A stretch of 64,000 bases of DNA from assembly GCA_036674765.1 (NCBI GenBank), contig JARVKI010000069.1:184733-248732 (forward strand), written 5' to 3'. A program made the position numbers and the translations under genes. Under the pieces are notes generated by a model, which searched no databases, was not told the DNA's origin, and saw only the letters and a program-made list of their open reading frames with translations. The stretch is from Seiridium cupressi (Eukaryota > Ascomycota > Sordariomycetes > Amphisphaeriales > Sporocadaceae). Shown here in pieces: positions 10,615 through 23,391 of this stretch; position 1 is the first letter of the stretch, and every line of letters begins with the position of its first letter.

Positions 10615-13600
10615 TCAAGTTGGGCTGGGGCTGGCGATGCTAGTGACCGATGATGCTGGATAGTCGGGTGGTTTGCCAAAACGGCTAGAATAAATAATAT
10701 CCTCGACGCCAGTTCTCAACCTATTAAACCTGAGGCCGATGTGCATCTTTCTGAGGGGAATCAAATTGTCGATCTCATCATGCACCTGTTGCTGTAAACG
10801 TTTCTCTTTGCCGGTGAAGGTCTTGATCGTTGTTGTCGTGTAATACCTGGCAGCATCCTCAATCTGCTTGACGGAGACATATTTGCCTTCGTATCGGAAA
10901 GATCTTTCAAGAATGAGGATCATATCGCAAGAACATTTCAATAGCATCCTCGCAGCCGGCGGGAGGCCAAGAAGACAACTGGCGGCACCGAGGATGGCAC
11001 CGATGCCCGCGGTTGCAATTCCGACGCCGATAGTCACAGCAGAAACGAGAATAAACTGCGTGATCGAGTGTGTCATGTAGGACTTCATGTTGCCCTGTTC
11101 CACAAACACAGAGGTTAGTATTGTTGTTTCAGAATGCGTGCAAGCAATGAACCGGAGTGGCCGGCTCATTCAGCAAAGCGGGACAGCATTGAGAGGCAAC
11201 GAGAAACTCTGCAGAGTTACGTACCATCACCACGTTCGTCATGATTGATTCTATTTCCGCGGGCGCTGCCTTTGGAAAACCAAAGCATTGGGGAACGTGT
11301 TCGCAGATAAGCCGCGACACCGTCGGCGTGCCGATGATACCGGAGAATGGGAGAGGAACGGCGGCAGTCCGGATCGCATGTGTCCCCAGTCGCATGCATT
11401 CTGTGATTGCCGAGTTAATCTTTGTGTCCACATCGACGACTTGCGCAGCGACGCAGAAAAGACGGACCCGCTCGTCGGCTATGAGGCCCAGAGTTTGTGT
11501 TACAAGGCTCTTGACGCCAACATCATCATCTAGGGAAGGTGTTCATCTTTTTAGCTCACAAACTCGTTGAAGATCATTAGTCAGGCAGTTGGGTTCGGCG
11601 ATTGCCTTTCGAGAGACAGCAATAGCCGTCGGCCTTGTAATGCTTAATCTGCGACAACTGAGCTCGCAATTGTGAGAACTGATCCTCGGCTGACTGATTG
11701 GCCTCGTCAGTCGCCAATCGAATGGCCATTTGGTAGTCGTTTGTCTTCGCCATGTATTGTTCGAGGAGTTGCATTTTCCGATAGCCTACCAGCTTGTCCT
11801 TTTTGGTGCCCACCACAAACACAGGGACATCGTGAGAGAATTGCGCGATGGTCTCAAATGTTTTCTTATCTGCTTCTTCGATGCGACTTACATCGGCATC
11901 TACACAGAACCTGGGATCCCATGTCAGCCACTCGATGTGTGATCGTTGCCCGGGTTCGATAAGAATCCGTCCACTTACCAGATGACATGTAGGGCTTCGG
12001 CAGCATCTTTCTGAAAGGCACGATGCCGGAGGAATCGAGCTATCAGTTCCAGCTCGGTATCACTGCCGGCCTGCCAGCCTCGAGAGTCGTGGATCAGCAA
12101 CCCGGGATGTCTAGGAGATTCGAAAGCTTTGTTTATATCGTGTACACCTTGGTCATACGATAGAGATTCCTCGGTCATCTCTACGCCAAAGATCTTATTG
12201 ATTAATGTCGACTTCCCCACGCCTGTTTTGCCGCAAACCAGGATTCGGAATGCCTTGACTCCGCTTGCTTGTAGTTGCATCCCTTGGAGCCACGGTGGAA
12301 GGGAGGTGGCATTATCAAGCACACTGTTTGCCTGGTAGTCCGCCAGGTTCCTCTTCATTGGCCTAAAACTGTTGAGTTCTAAATACTTTGGGAAACTATC
12401 GAGAATGCAGAATACGGAAAGATGAACGATCGTGCCATAAGCGCCTATATCATGTCAGAACGAGACGGGTTGTGTTGACCAACCGACTGGGGGCTCAAAT
12501 ACCGGTAGGATTCCAGCCTTTCAAGCCTTCGGATCCGAATATCTTGCGCGACGGGCCACGAGAAAAGCATTCGTTGTCCAGTCTCAAGGCGTGCGAACCC
12601 GACTGCGGTGTCGTCTTGGCAGCATGTGTCGTTTGAACATCGAACATGCTTACTTGGATTCCGATGGTATATTTGAGACTCCATTGTATATCCTCGCTGT
12701 CATCCAGATTGGGTGGGCTTCCGACGTATTGCGGGAAAGCAAGAGACAGTGGGTTCTCGTCCGTAGGGCCCGTCGGCGATACGACTAGTCCTGCCTTGAT
12801 CCCCCCGATTAGTATCCACTGCAATGGATATAGCGACAGCCCATCGTGCTGAACGCCGCCGCAAATGTCGTCCACAGCCCCGATGAACCAAGCTTGGACA
12901 AATGTATGTTCTGTCATGTCCATAGCTTGGCCGATTTCAAGTATCTCAAGCCCTTTGTTCGAGCGATTCTCATTCAAAGCCAGAGCCACCCGGAGGTTCT
13001 TAATCGAAGAGACAAACGAGGTGTCGTATGTTGTCGACGTGGAGGTCGTCTTCAAGCACTCCAACAGACCGATGAACTCTATTCTCGGACAGCCACATGT
13101 GTGAGTTTGAAGTGTATCCAACAACTTCGGGCCTTTCCTGTTGTCGTCTTCTGCCCGAGCTTTTACTAGAGCGCATGCGCACTCGAAGAGATCGTCAAAC
13201 CGATTCAGAGACTCTCTTCTGGGAAGTCCCATGTAGTGCATGATGCCCGCGACTGCCCGGGCAACGAATGAGCCGTGGCCGGAGCCAAGGAAGAAAAGCT
13301 CATCATCGGGTGATTCTAGAATTGTGCAAATGTCCTGGGTGATCCTCTTGATCTGATCATCAGTGTCGTCCCCAAGCACTTTGCCCTTGAATTTATCAGC
13401 AAGTCTGGGCGCTTTTCCGATAGCTGTGTAGTATTTCTTGACCTGGGCTATCTTCTCCCCGGAAGGACCAGTCGTAATGCCATCAGTGACAATATTATGC
13501 AGCCGCCTTATGCTGGAAGGGTTGACTGCTCTGTGACCATCATCAGTTCGGCTCGTGAGACGCTGCATTCGAACTTACCTTGATCGTCGCGCTGTTCAGT

Positions 13601-13648
13601 CCCGTCAACCAAGACGACCAGCCGTTTCCGCATTCTCTGATCCTGCAT
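10615..13648 (-). CDS. Tle1/DUF2235-like hydrolase domain fused to a P-loop GTPase with a membrane segment
   Basis: Six exons on the minus strand (13579..13648, 12503..13528, 11979..12444, 11606..11910, 11225..11529, 10615..11094) join in frame into 883 residues. Residues 1-~395 resemble the DUF2235/Tle1 alpha/beta hydrolase fold: RLVVLVDGT near the start, then GSGHGSFVARAVAGIM at ~105-120 where GFSRG-type nucleophile motifs normally sit, and the closing segment GAYGTIVHLSVFCILD. The central part is a GTPase: GKTGVGKS at ~437-444, DSRGW at ~485-489, TKKD at ~556-559. The C-terminal part has a hydrophobic glycine/alanine-rich segment at ~736-765. Intron 4 uses a GC donor. The fusion rests on intron 12445-12502; without it there would be two adjacent genes. 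The nucleophile serine appears replaced by glycine, so lipase activity is doubtful. Substrate and partners are unknown. Confidence 0.75.
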
Positions 13649-15638
13649 TTTGTGCAATTAACATGGACTAGGTCAATGGTCTCGATGCTGGTATCACGAG
13701 TAGCTGACTAGCTATATACTGCGTCTCAGGACAGCGCCGCGAACCTGGCAGAGACGCCTGGCGCAGGTGTGGCTATGCTGACATGGGTAGCCTGCAGGCC
13801 TCGTTCGGGATGAGCAACGGGCAGCGGGCTGCCAATCACGAAGCTTGTGATAGAGTAAACTCTCGAGTAGCCATGTCAAGGGGTTCCAGGGCTGGACTTG
13901 ACCACGCAGCCTTACGTTACTGGCGTCAAGGATGCGATGATCCTGCAACTTGTTAACACATGGCCGACCCAATCGCCCAGAGCCGTTGGAACCATGCGCT
14001 TGGATGCCACTCGCGAGTCACGGAACGGCGTTTCCCCAAAACCCCTGAGCTGGGGCCGGGGGATCCTGGATCGGCGCGCTAAGTCCTCTATCGCGAATCC
14101 TACGCTCCAGCGTCGACCTGCAGCACCGGATCGAAACATTATCATCTTATTGTAGGCGGTGGCTTCGCCCCGGTGTCACCAAGCTTCAAAGACTGCATGA
14201 CTGTGCCCCTCTCGACTCATACAGATTGAAGTCGTCCTTGAGTTTACACTCCCCACGCATTGCGGTGAGCGCTGAACGAGCCTCGCGAGTGCCAGCGCAG
14301 CAGCAGGCGTTTTCGGCTTCCCTCAAGCGATGTGGAGTACCAAGGCTTTTGTTTTCAGCGTCTCCATTGGGTTCTCTTCTATAATCCAACGGAACAAAGA
14401 TCAGCACCACAACCTAAGTCGAGCGCCACTTTCTATTTGGTCAGATCCCGGGCCACTTTGAACCAAAAAGCTTGACGGTATATATACCCTTGCAAGCAGA
14501 CGTGCGGCAACATCTGCCACAGCTGGGCCGCGTCTCGGTATCTACCCGCCTGGGGCTCGTGAACGCGCTAACGAGACCATGGAAAGCCATAAATAAGCAC
14601 AGGGTTATAGAGTGAGTGAGAGTGTATGTGCACGGGAGATGGTGCTGCGAATTTTGAACTTCCATCATAGAGACCTCGCGGATTGCCCTTTCCGTTTCGT
14701 GAACATAGGGGAATATAAAACAAATGCCCAAACAAGCAAAGCGCTGTGCAACAAGCAGAGTTGCTTTTGAATTTCCGCCATCCACAATGGCATTAGTCCC
14801 GAACTCTCAAGCCAAACCTCACTCTCTTGAATGTTCTTATTGCGACCATTGCCCCGGACCAAGCCACCAGCATATCTGACCATCATATGCTGATACTAGA
14901 ATAAGCAGACGTATAAACTCAGTCGGGAGCGGAAGAGGCTATCCAGGCAAACGACGCGAAACGACACTCGTGCACCATCTTCACCTGCCGTAGTCTTGTT
15001 GTTTTGGAAAAGTATCCAATTGATGCTGGATCATACTATGCCGTGGATAGGTACGTGTTGGAACTGGACCTCGTGAAGCCGATATCTGTCTAGCCCGTCG
15101 CCGCAGCTGCAATGTCACGCTACGAGAAAGGCTCCTGCAACCGTTGAAGTGGGAAAAATGGATATAAATGCATTTCGTCAGCGGTCTGGGGGATATTGTG
15201 TTTGCACGTTCTAAGATCTTTCTTTCTGAAACGACTCGTTCGTCAATCGTTGTGCTGCCATGGCCCCACCACCTTATAACTCCAAGCCGTCATAGACTCC
15301 TGGCAAAAGCGTTCTCTTGGGCATTATAATTATTCTGTCCATCCCGCCGTTTCCCGTCTCGGGCTATTGGATTCCACTTTACCCTGTCGTTCAGCTCTTG
15401 ATACCTGCTGGCGCCCATCAAAATATATAGCACTACCCAATCGGCCACAATTAAGATGACGCGGCGCCAATCCCTCCGGACTCTCGACCGGGCGCGTATG
15501 TTTGGGGTCCGACATTGCTTCAAGTCCCATTGTTTGTAGACGCAAGGCCTACATCCCGGATCGCAGCTCTCTGCAGGACTAGAATCTTCTTCTGCCTCTT
15601 GCACGACCGGCACAGATCAACCTCGGCGGATCAATTCC
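13649..15638. other. Intergenic, no supported gene
   Basis: About 2 kb between the fusion gene and the 3' end of the importin gene. Overlapping frames of 60-115 codons occur on both strands, without recognisable domains. No RNA gene is seen. Confidence 0.45.
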
Positions 15639-18600
15639 CTAATTTGCGCCTCCGTTAGCGGGTGGAAGTCCTTGAGGGTTCTGTGCCGCTTGTGCGGCAA
15701 GCTGAAGTGCAGCTTGAGCATTGACCTCGGCTTGATGGACTGCGCTTTGAATAACGCTCTGGTCATCCGCAGTGAGAGGTGCAGTCAGGTTTCCGTAGAG
15801 CTGGGGTTGCTCCTGTTGCAATTCTGTAATATCATTAGTAGAGTACATTGGATTCTGAGGGTTGCGGAGAATACTGACTGATCAGCGCATTGCGGAATAG
15901 TTGGTAAGGTTCAATCTTGTCCAGTGGGGACTCGAGGAGGACACTGTCCTCACCAAGGTCGTCATCTGAGTCTTCGGCGTCTCTGTATTGGTTCTCCAAG
16001 CGACTAAACTTGGCCGCCTCCTCGTTCAAAAACTCCAGATAAGCAGTGCTCTCATCTCGGCCTTCTTGGGGCTCTTCCTCGGTCTTCTCCTCAAGCTGCC
16101 AGTTGGTATCCTCCTCAGCCCACTCATCCTCATCATCGTAATCGTAGCTACTAGCGTCATAGGTGTAGTCATCTTTCAGGGCGTCATCTCGGTTCTTCAT
16201 TGCACTCGGTAATGTCCTGAAAAGAACTGTGACACCCTGGAGGAGTCTTGGCCAGCCAGTCTGAACACTTTGAGGAATTTGCTCCGGGTTGAGGTGCAGT
16301 AGGGCAACAATAGCCACTATGCAGAGTTTCTTGTCATGCACGCGAGTAAAGGAGTCCATATTGCCAAACCACAAGCTGAAGAACTTGTTAGTCCACCCGT
16401 TGCTTTCGAGAACCTGGAGCGTCAAGATCGGGTTATAGTAGGTGGCATTTATAACCATCTCCATAAGATGAATCTTGTACGACTTGACCTTGACCTCCTG
16501 GCTGCTAAGCACCGTCATGGCCATTGAGATGAAGCCAGTGACACACTGATCGATATGACCACGCAGGCTCAACATGATGGCCTCGGCTAGTTTGCACGCA
16601 CAGATTCGGTCAACACCGCCGACCTTTGGATCGTCAAACAAATCCTGCACCATGCCATAAAGCGCATTGACATATTCGGGCTTCTGTGCGAGGTGGGGAG
16701 CACCATATTGGACGAAGTTGTCCAGCGCTGGAAGCATGTCCTCCAGATAGAGCTCGGCGCCAGACTTGAATGTGCGGTGAATCAACTCAAAGGCTTGCCA
16801 CATGGTAGCCGAGATACTCTTGGCAGCGAAAGTGCACGAATCAATGATTTCGAACACTTCATTATACAAATCTGGTAGCAAGTGTTAGCGCGCGAATGTT
16901 GACAGTATGTCATGAGACGGTGTACTTGCCATAAAGCTTGTTCTCCAGTGTAATTTGGATGACGGGCATGAGCACTGCTTCGATATGCAAGAGGACATCT
17001 GGTGTGCTCTCGAGCGTAAGAATAAGCGTGCCGATTGTCTGCAAGACACCAAGGGCAGTAATACTCTTGTCATCCAGGTAGTCACCATACTCCCCATCAT
17101 CGTCACCTTTGGAAGCATTCTTGTCTAGAAGCTCTCTGACGATACGCAGGTACGTATCGCGTAGCTGTTCACTCAACGCAACAGCGAAGGGAGTGAGCTC
17201 GGCAGCAAAAACTTCTACGAAATCCTCCATGACGTTGGCAAGGGCATCGATATCACACTCATTAGCAAGCTTGAGCAACTGCTGCATGATGGTGGGAATG
17301 CTATGTTGCATGCTAATACGGATTGCGTCGTGCCGAATCAGGGGCTGCAGAGCTAGAGCGGCAGTAACGCGGACGGGAAGATCAGTATCGGCCATGCAGT
17401 CTAGGATATGACGGTAGATGATGAGTAGGTTGTTTTGGTCCTTGAAGTTGAGCTGCTCAAACTTCTCAATCGTGTCGCAGGCACGAGCGCGGAGATAGCC
17501 TTGTGGGCTCTTAAAGTCGGGGAAGACGTATCGGACGAGGAAATACTCGACTTGGTCCGCAATGGGGCTCTTTTTCCCAAGGAGGACGGGCGCCAATGTG
17601 CCAATCATTCGCAAAGCACCTTCCTTGGCGACGTGGTTCTTCGCATCGGCGGCGGCACCCTCGTATGCATTGACCACGCTGTTGATAAATTGAAGCAACT
17701 CGAAAGTCTGCTTTCTCCGGACCTTAGTCAGGGTGACCAGGAAATTCGTCGCAGCCACATCTGGGGAGGAAACCTCCTCGTAGAAGCTTAGTTTCCTGTG
17801 GAGGTACTCTTCAGGTTCGTCCTCAAACTTTTCGATATCCTCCTGGTTGAGACAGAGGACGGGGAACACAAGGTGGGTGACCAGGTTCGTCAAGTGCGGC
17901 TTCAGATGAGCCCACATCTCCTTTGGACGACAGCACTCGTCGAGGAAGACCAGAGTGTAGGAGAGGCAGGGTTTGCTAAGCCAGGCGGTCTTGGCGACCC
18001 ATTTCTCCACCTCTTGGAGGTAATGCTTCATGATCTCGGGCGCAACTGTGGTGGTGAACTCTTTAGCAAACACTTTGTGTTCGTCGCTTTGCGTCGAGAC
18101 AGCCGTGGCGTTTCCATGTCTGATCCAGAGTCTGTTAAGGTTGAAGTATGCCCACTTCTTGGCCTTCCACCAGTGGTTCCGTTCCCTCTCATCCAAGTCT
18201 TCCGACATGGCGGTGGCAGGCGCTGCCTTGGAAACTGTATGAAGAAAAACCGTACACCAACCAATGTTGACTTCTCGTTGCCTGAGGAAGCTTGGGAGCT
18301 CCAACTGGTCCTGTCTGTCAGCCCCCATACACAATCACCTCGTGGTGCACGACTGCTTACCCATGTAGCATGTTTGTAAGCCTTGAGCGCGATGTGAAGC
18401 ATCTCACCAGCCTCCTCGCTATCCTGAGCCACCAGCTCATTGCAAACTTGCAATAATCTGGGGAAACTGGCCTCAACGATGTTGTCAAACTCGTTCCTAC
18501 TCGGATCTTGGTTCCCCTTGAACCGGTAAGCACGACAAGTTACGAGTAAGCATTGTAGGCCGGCGAGGACGGCCGGGGCGGTGTCGGCGTGAAGCAGCTG

Positions 18601-19222
18601 CAGAGTGACATCGAGGAAGCTGGGCCACTTCCCGGGGAAGTCAAAATGCAATATGCGCTGGATCATCTGTAGCAGCTGCTGGCGAACGGGCCCGTGGGAG
18701 GAGGCCAGGATGGGCAGTATGCGATCGCGAAATCTCTGCTTCTCATCCTCGGCTAGCACAGGCTCATCGGGGTAGTGGTCGCTCTTGGACCATGCTCGAT
18801 TCGTTCGATTTTTTAGGTAGATAACAGCTGTTGGTCAGGAAGCAGTTCCAGTCAGTCTCTGCATGTTTGTGCGGCGTGCAGGCTAGCTCGAGTGCTGGCA
18901 TGCGTGAGGGTGGATGGATGGTGGTAGCGGTGGTGGTGGTGCATGTTACATACATGAAAGCCTGACGGCATCTTCAGTCTCCCCCGCGAGAATGTCGAGA
19001 AGGACGTCGCAAAAGCCCGGGTGTGACTCGGCCTACGAGAAAGAGCGTGAGCAATGGTGCGTGGACATGTTGACAGTCGCAGATGGGCATGGACGAGGCA
19101 GGCGAGCAAGGACGGTGATCACGATAACATACCTGCTTCAGTTCCAACTCGGCAGTACGTCGCACGTTGGCATCAGGAGACAGGGTCGCGACAACGCGAC
19201 TCCTGATGGCCTCTGCATTCAT
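15639..19222 (-). CDS. Importin-beta family nuclear transport receptor (Nmd5/Sxm1, importin-7/8 type)
   Basis: Six exons on the minus strand (19133..19222, 18954..19032, 18361..18827, 16930..18310, 15879..16871, 15639..15823) give 1064 residues, close to yeast Nmd5. The start MNAEAIRSRVVATLSPDA and the following ELELKQAESHPGFCDVLLDI belong to the importin-beta N-terminal Ran-binding domain. Next comes AVIYLKNRTNRAW-type sequence typical of this subfamily, then HEAT repeats throughout. An acidic tract near residues 900-950 (YDDEDEWAEEDTNWQLEE) is characteristic. The protein carries cargo into the nucleus under Ran-GTP control. The intron 16872-16929 has a GC donor (GCAAGT); the nearby GT alternative reads into a stop, so GC use is required. 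The family is certain. Nmd5 and Sxm1 are paralogues in yeast, so no single symbol is assigned. Confidence 0.95.
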
Positions 19223-21057
19223 CCTGGCCGCGTAGGATATATGAAAAAAACTACCAGTTGGTGGTACGGGGGAACAATGCAGCTTGATTGCCCGTTGACG
19301 GGTCTTCGATGGGGGTGGGATGTGGTTCGGAAATGCTTTTTGGGTGTGGTTCAGCTCGAAAATTATGTATCTAAATCAGGTACGTATTTGTTTTCTGCCA
19401 GTCCAAAATGGCGGGGCAGCCAAGTCGGTGACGGTGGGCAGCCTGCACCTGCCTGTCACCCTCAGCGAAGGCCCAGATTTGACGGGCAAGTGCGCCTGGC
19501 TGCTGGGTGCTGATGAGAGCCTAACTCGACTAACGGTTGCGGTGGACAATCGAGCGCGCCCTCGGCCGGAGACTCGACCAAGGCGAAACACGTAGACAAG
19601 CAAGAAGGGATAGATTAATGAAACAAAACAGACATGAGATATAAACACTTCCAAGAGCAGGCCGAACTGGTCTTTGTCTACATTCTTTTCACAGTGCAAG
19701 GTGACGATTGGTATGTGTGAGTATTGTGCGTGTTGTGGGTGCGAATTGCAACTAAAACTGCTTGTGGGAAGGCGCCTCTCTTAGGTACCTAGTTACATCG
19801 TAGCCTCCCCAGGTGGATTGGCTGCGAATTCAAATAACCGGGGTTCGACAGGATCGCTTTAGCTTTGGAGTCCTTGTAGAAGGATACCCCTGGGTCGGGT
19901 GAGTTTGTAATTTCCTGCTCCAGCAAACCAGCCCAAAGCCAGACAGGGCTACCGTCCAGAGTCGGGATGATGCCACGAAATGGATTGCGCAGGCAGCTCA
20001 CTATCGTCTGTCTAGGCCTGCACTAATGTGTGGTTCGCTCGTGAGTATTCGCTAAAGGAAATACAATTGACCTCCCGTGCTCACGGCGATCATGTGTATC
20101 CAGGATCCCTGATGCTCTCTGTGATCCGGCTGTTTGGGTTCGGTAGCACCATTACTGCAGAGGGGCAGGACGGACAGGGTCCCGGTTGATGGTGACGCTC
20201 GTCCTCAACTCCAGTGCCACGGTCGCGCTCTCGTAGGGGTCCTTCGGCGCCGTTGCCCTTGTGTGCCCCTCCACCGCCATAACCGAATTAGCGCCGCGAA
20301 GTACATCATGAATACATGTACGTATCACACATCCAACAGAGATGAGAGAAATCAATAGCCGATCAATGCGGACGGGCACGGCCAATTGAATGTACCAACT
20401 CTGGTCCCGTCTTGCTTATCGTAGACTTGTTTGGTAGTACTTCTGTCCGGTCGACTCTCTCGCTGTCAGTTTACCGCTCGTCGTATCACAGCATTGAAGG
20501 GAAGTCAATTACCTAGACTCGGTCACCGGCTCGTTGCGGGAACGCATATCCAGCTTCCTCTCCCTTTCTTAGAAACACCGCATGCCATCGACCCAGCGTT
20601 GCCGCAGACACCCGTGGAACTTTCTCGTCTAGCATACTAATAGTCTCTAGCTCGCAGAGCCCGTGACAACCAACACCTGTTTCAAAATACTGTCTCCATG
20701 GAGCAGACTTATTGGGTATGGTATTTGATGGTCATAGCACCTAAATACGGTGCATTTACTATGGAATATTTCAGGAGCGTCCACATTGGTTTGACCCAAC
20801 TCGCTCTCTCTCCTCGCCCAGAACAAGGCGAGATACTCTCAATCTGATCCCGTACTACAAATGAAACATGGCACTAACAGGCGGTGGCCGGCAACAAATG
20901 TTATATACAACTCGGGCAATGATCGTACGCTTGCCGATCAATGAAGATGGTACCTGAGGATCTCAGCATGCATTACCAAGGTATTTCAGAGTTCCAGTTC
21001 GTCGACAAATATGCGCATGTCGCAACCCTACTATCCCGACAAGCAAGTTCAATAATA

Positions 21058-21108
21058 AATGTTAAATGTCAAATGTCAAAAATCAAATGTTGAATGTTAA
21101 ATATTAAC
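21058..21108. repeat. Imperfect simple repeat of an AAATGT(C/T) unit
   Basis: About seven imperfect copies of a 6-9 bp unit (AAATGTT, AAATGTC, AAATGTC, AAAAATC, AAATGTTG, AATGTTAA) lie head to tail. It is likely a slippage-generated microsatellite. Confidence 0.6.
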
Positions 21109-21199
21109 ATAAGTGCGATTGGAGGACAAAAAACCCCCCCCCCAAAATTAAATAAATTAAAACACACAGTCCGCCAATGGAAAAGGCAACAATAGGTTT

Positions 21200-21273
21200 C
21201 GGCCAGTGAGGGATTCGAACACTCTCGCACTACTGCTAATTTGTTAAGCTGCTTGGCGACTGCCAGTCCGGCC
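21200..21273 (-). other. tRNA-like segment, probably degenerate
   Basis: Read on the minus strand, the 74-bp segment starts GGCCGGA and ends ACTGGCC, which pair at six of seven positions including one G-T. It contains a T-arm with loop TTCGAAT and a near-perfect B box (TGTTCGAATCC). A standard D-arm and a seven-base anticodon loop with a paired stem cannot be drawn, so this is more likely a decayed tRNA or tRNA-derived element than a working gene. Confidence 0.25.
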
Positions 21274-23391
21274 ATTGATCACAATGTGCAAAAATAGGAC
21301 TTAATCTATCATATAATCTGAAAAGCAAGCACAAGATGTTTCAGTTTTTGGCTGCATACGGGTTGGAAGCAGTACGGTTGGATTAAGGGGTGGCAACGTT
21401 ATCATGCCGCCATGTGTCGAGAGCCAAAATAGCTAGCGCGGTGCGTGTCTTACTGACATTACTGTATGAGTCATCCGGTATAGCAGTTGATCTCGACCTA
21501 GTTGAATCCTTTCACAATCAGACAGGTTTGATGACACTCACAAACAAAGGTTGGAATCAAGCTTCTTGTCATTCATCCATATCCTCCCGAGATAACCTCC
21601 GTGAGATAACCTCACCCGTCAGCTTGGCCCTAAGTGGTTGTGCCAGACAAAATTCGACCTAACCTTCCTTGTATGCAGTGCCACGAGACTTCCATCTCGT
21701 AAGGTTAGTTTGTTTTGCATCTATATACATCATGGCCGTGTACCCGCAACCACCTCGAATGAACCGTCCACCTTTCCTCGTGTTTACTGAACCAGTCAGT
21801 GTTTCGAATGGATTTTGAAGTTACAGGAAGGCGTGGATGACACCCGGCTATAAAGAACAGAGTAGATTGAATGACAAACTGCAACTAACACAAACACGTT
21901 TCGCTGGCTGGCAGCAGCCAAGCGTCCGTATGAACCAGTAATAAATGAGTTGGAAATCCTTTCAACGATCCGGGAAAAATCCAGAGTAGGCTGTGATGTG
22001 ACCCTAGGTTGTGATCCAGTAGAAGTATTCGTATTTCCATAAAATACAGCAAAATTGCGTATTTATATTTCTAAAGCAACGTAGGTCCAAGGTCTTTTTC
22101 CATTTCAGATCGGCGAATCCAGAGGCAAAGCCGAAATTCCCTTGAAACCCAAGGTTGTATTCGTAATGAATTTGCGAGGCGAAATCAGTTGCACCGACCA
22201 GACTCAGTATCGTGATACAAAGCAGGCTGTTGTTTGAACGCCGCCAATAAGACTACAAGTATTCCGTATTTCGTAATGGTGGGATGGGGACCAAGAGTAC
22301 GGGAGGTCCAGCCCAGAGCAACGGTTCTCGGTACTTACTAATTGCATGCCGGAGCTTGCCAATATTCTTGTAAAGATGCCAAAGGCAGAGAGGTGATCCT
22401 GTATGGTCCCATGATGAGCGGCTGCATCATTCCTCAGCGGCTGCTGTGATAGTCCAGAACATATGTTGTCATCCAATGGAGTTCCCGTTTGGATTAATTC
22501 CAGGAATGCAAAGTCCTTGGGAGGTATGAGGCCATTTTGATTTTTTGTCCTGGAATCCAGCTGGATCATCCTGGAGTGAGGTCCCGAGAGCGAGTCGACT
22601 GTGTGTTAGCATATAATAGATGAGGAACGAACCAGAAAGAAAGTGGAAATAATGGGTGGCCATGGAGAATAGCGAGATGCTGAATGATCCTTTCACATAG
22701 AGGCTGGAATATATATACACTCCGTCCTGTACTCACCCTGCTGTCCGGGTCTTGGCCGTTCTATTAGCAACTCTGCCCACAATGATCTTGCATCGTTGTC
22801 CTCACGCCTGCCACCATGTAATAAAGAAATCAGAGAAAACCCATTAACAGAAACCCTCCCTCATTTTGGTCAGATCCGGACAGCAAGGTAGTAGGGTGGT
22901 AATAATCTTCAAAGTCATGAATCAAGTGGATAGTCCTTTTCTCGCGCCAATCCTTGGTCTGGTATAATGCAGAGCAAGCCACTTTCGTAAAACAGCAAAT
23001 GATAGAAAATCGTCATCAGGTTCGACCCGTCCGCATGCAAGTCGTAGCAATCCCTCGTACGCCGTATCCGATCTGGTTGAAGTCCATGTGGGAAAGAACA
23101 GAATTGAAAAAGGCGATATCCAAGAGAGGCGAAAGGCTTAGATGATCCTGAAAGGCCAAAAAGTCCATGGAATCATGAAGAATGCAAACTTGCAACTCCA
23201 GAAGACTCATCTGAGTCTCGCATGCAGGTATATCCAGCTGATGAGGGTTTGATCCTGGGGAAAACCATATGATGGCAGTAGGCTCCAAATCCACGGATAA
23301 TAAAAATGAACAAATTCCAGTTCACACGAGATAAGACGCAAAAGTCTTACGCGTCCGGGTAGTCCGGTTGGGATTAGGGCTGATCGGTTGC

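Larger units (their letters stand above)
19223..23391. other. Long intergenic region, no supported protein gene
   Basis: Over 4 kb upstream of the importin start and downstream of the RfeG-like gene. Only scattered frames under ~120 codons occur, none with a domain. It contains a short A/T-rich repeat near 21.1 kb and a tRNA-like 74-bp segment at 21.2 kb, listed separately. A run of C and A occurs at 21131-21144. Confidence 0.45.

Noticed and set aside
12358..12502. Reading the hydrolase-like and GTPase parts as two genes split at the TGA at 12495
   Set aside because: A 58-bp intron with in-frame junction restores the hydrolase family's C-terminal motif, so one gene is preferred; transcript data could overturn this.
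17109..18379. Plus-strand frames of 100-193 codons opposite the importin
   Set aside because: Antisense to a highly conserved coding sequence; no domain of their own.
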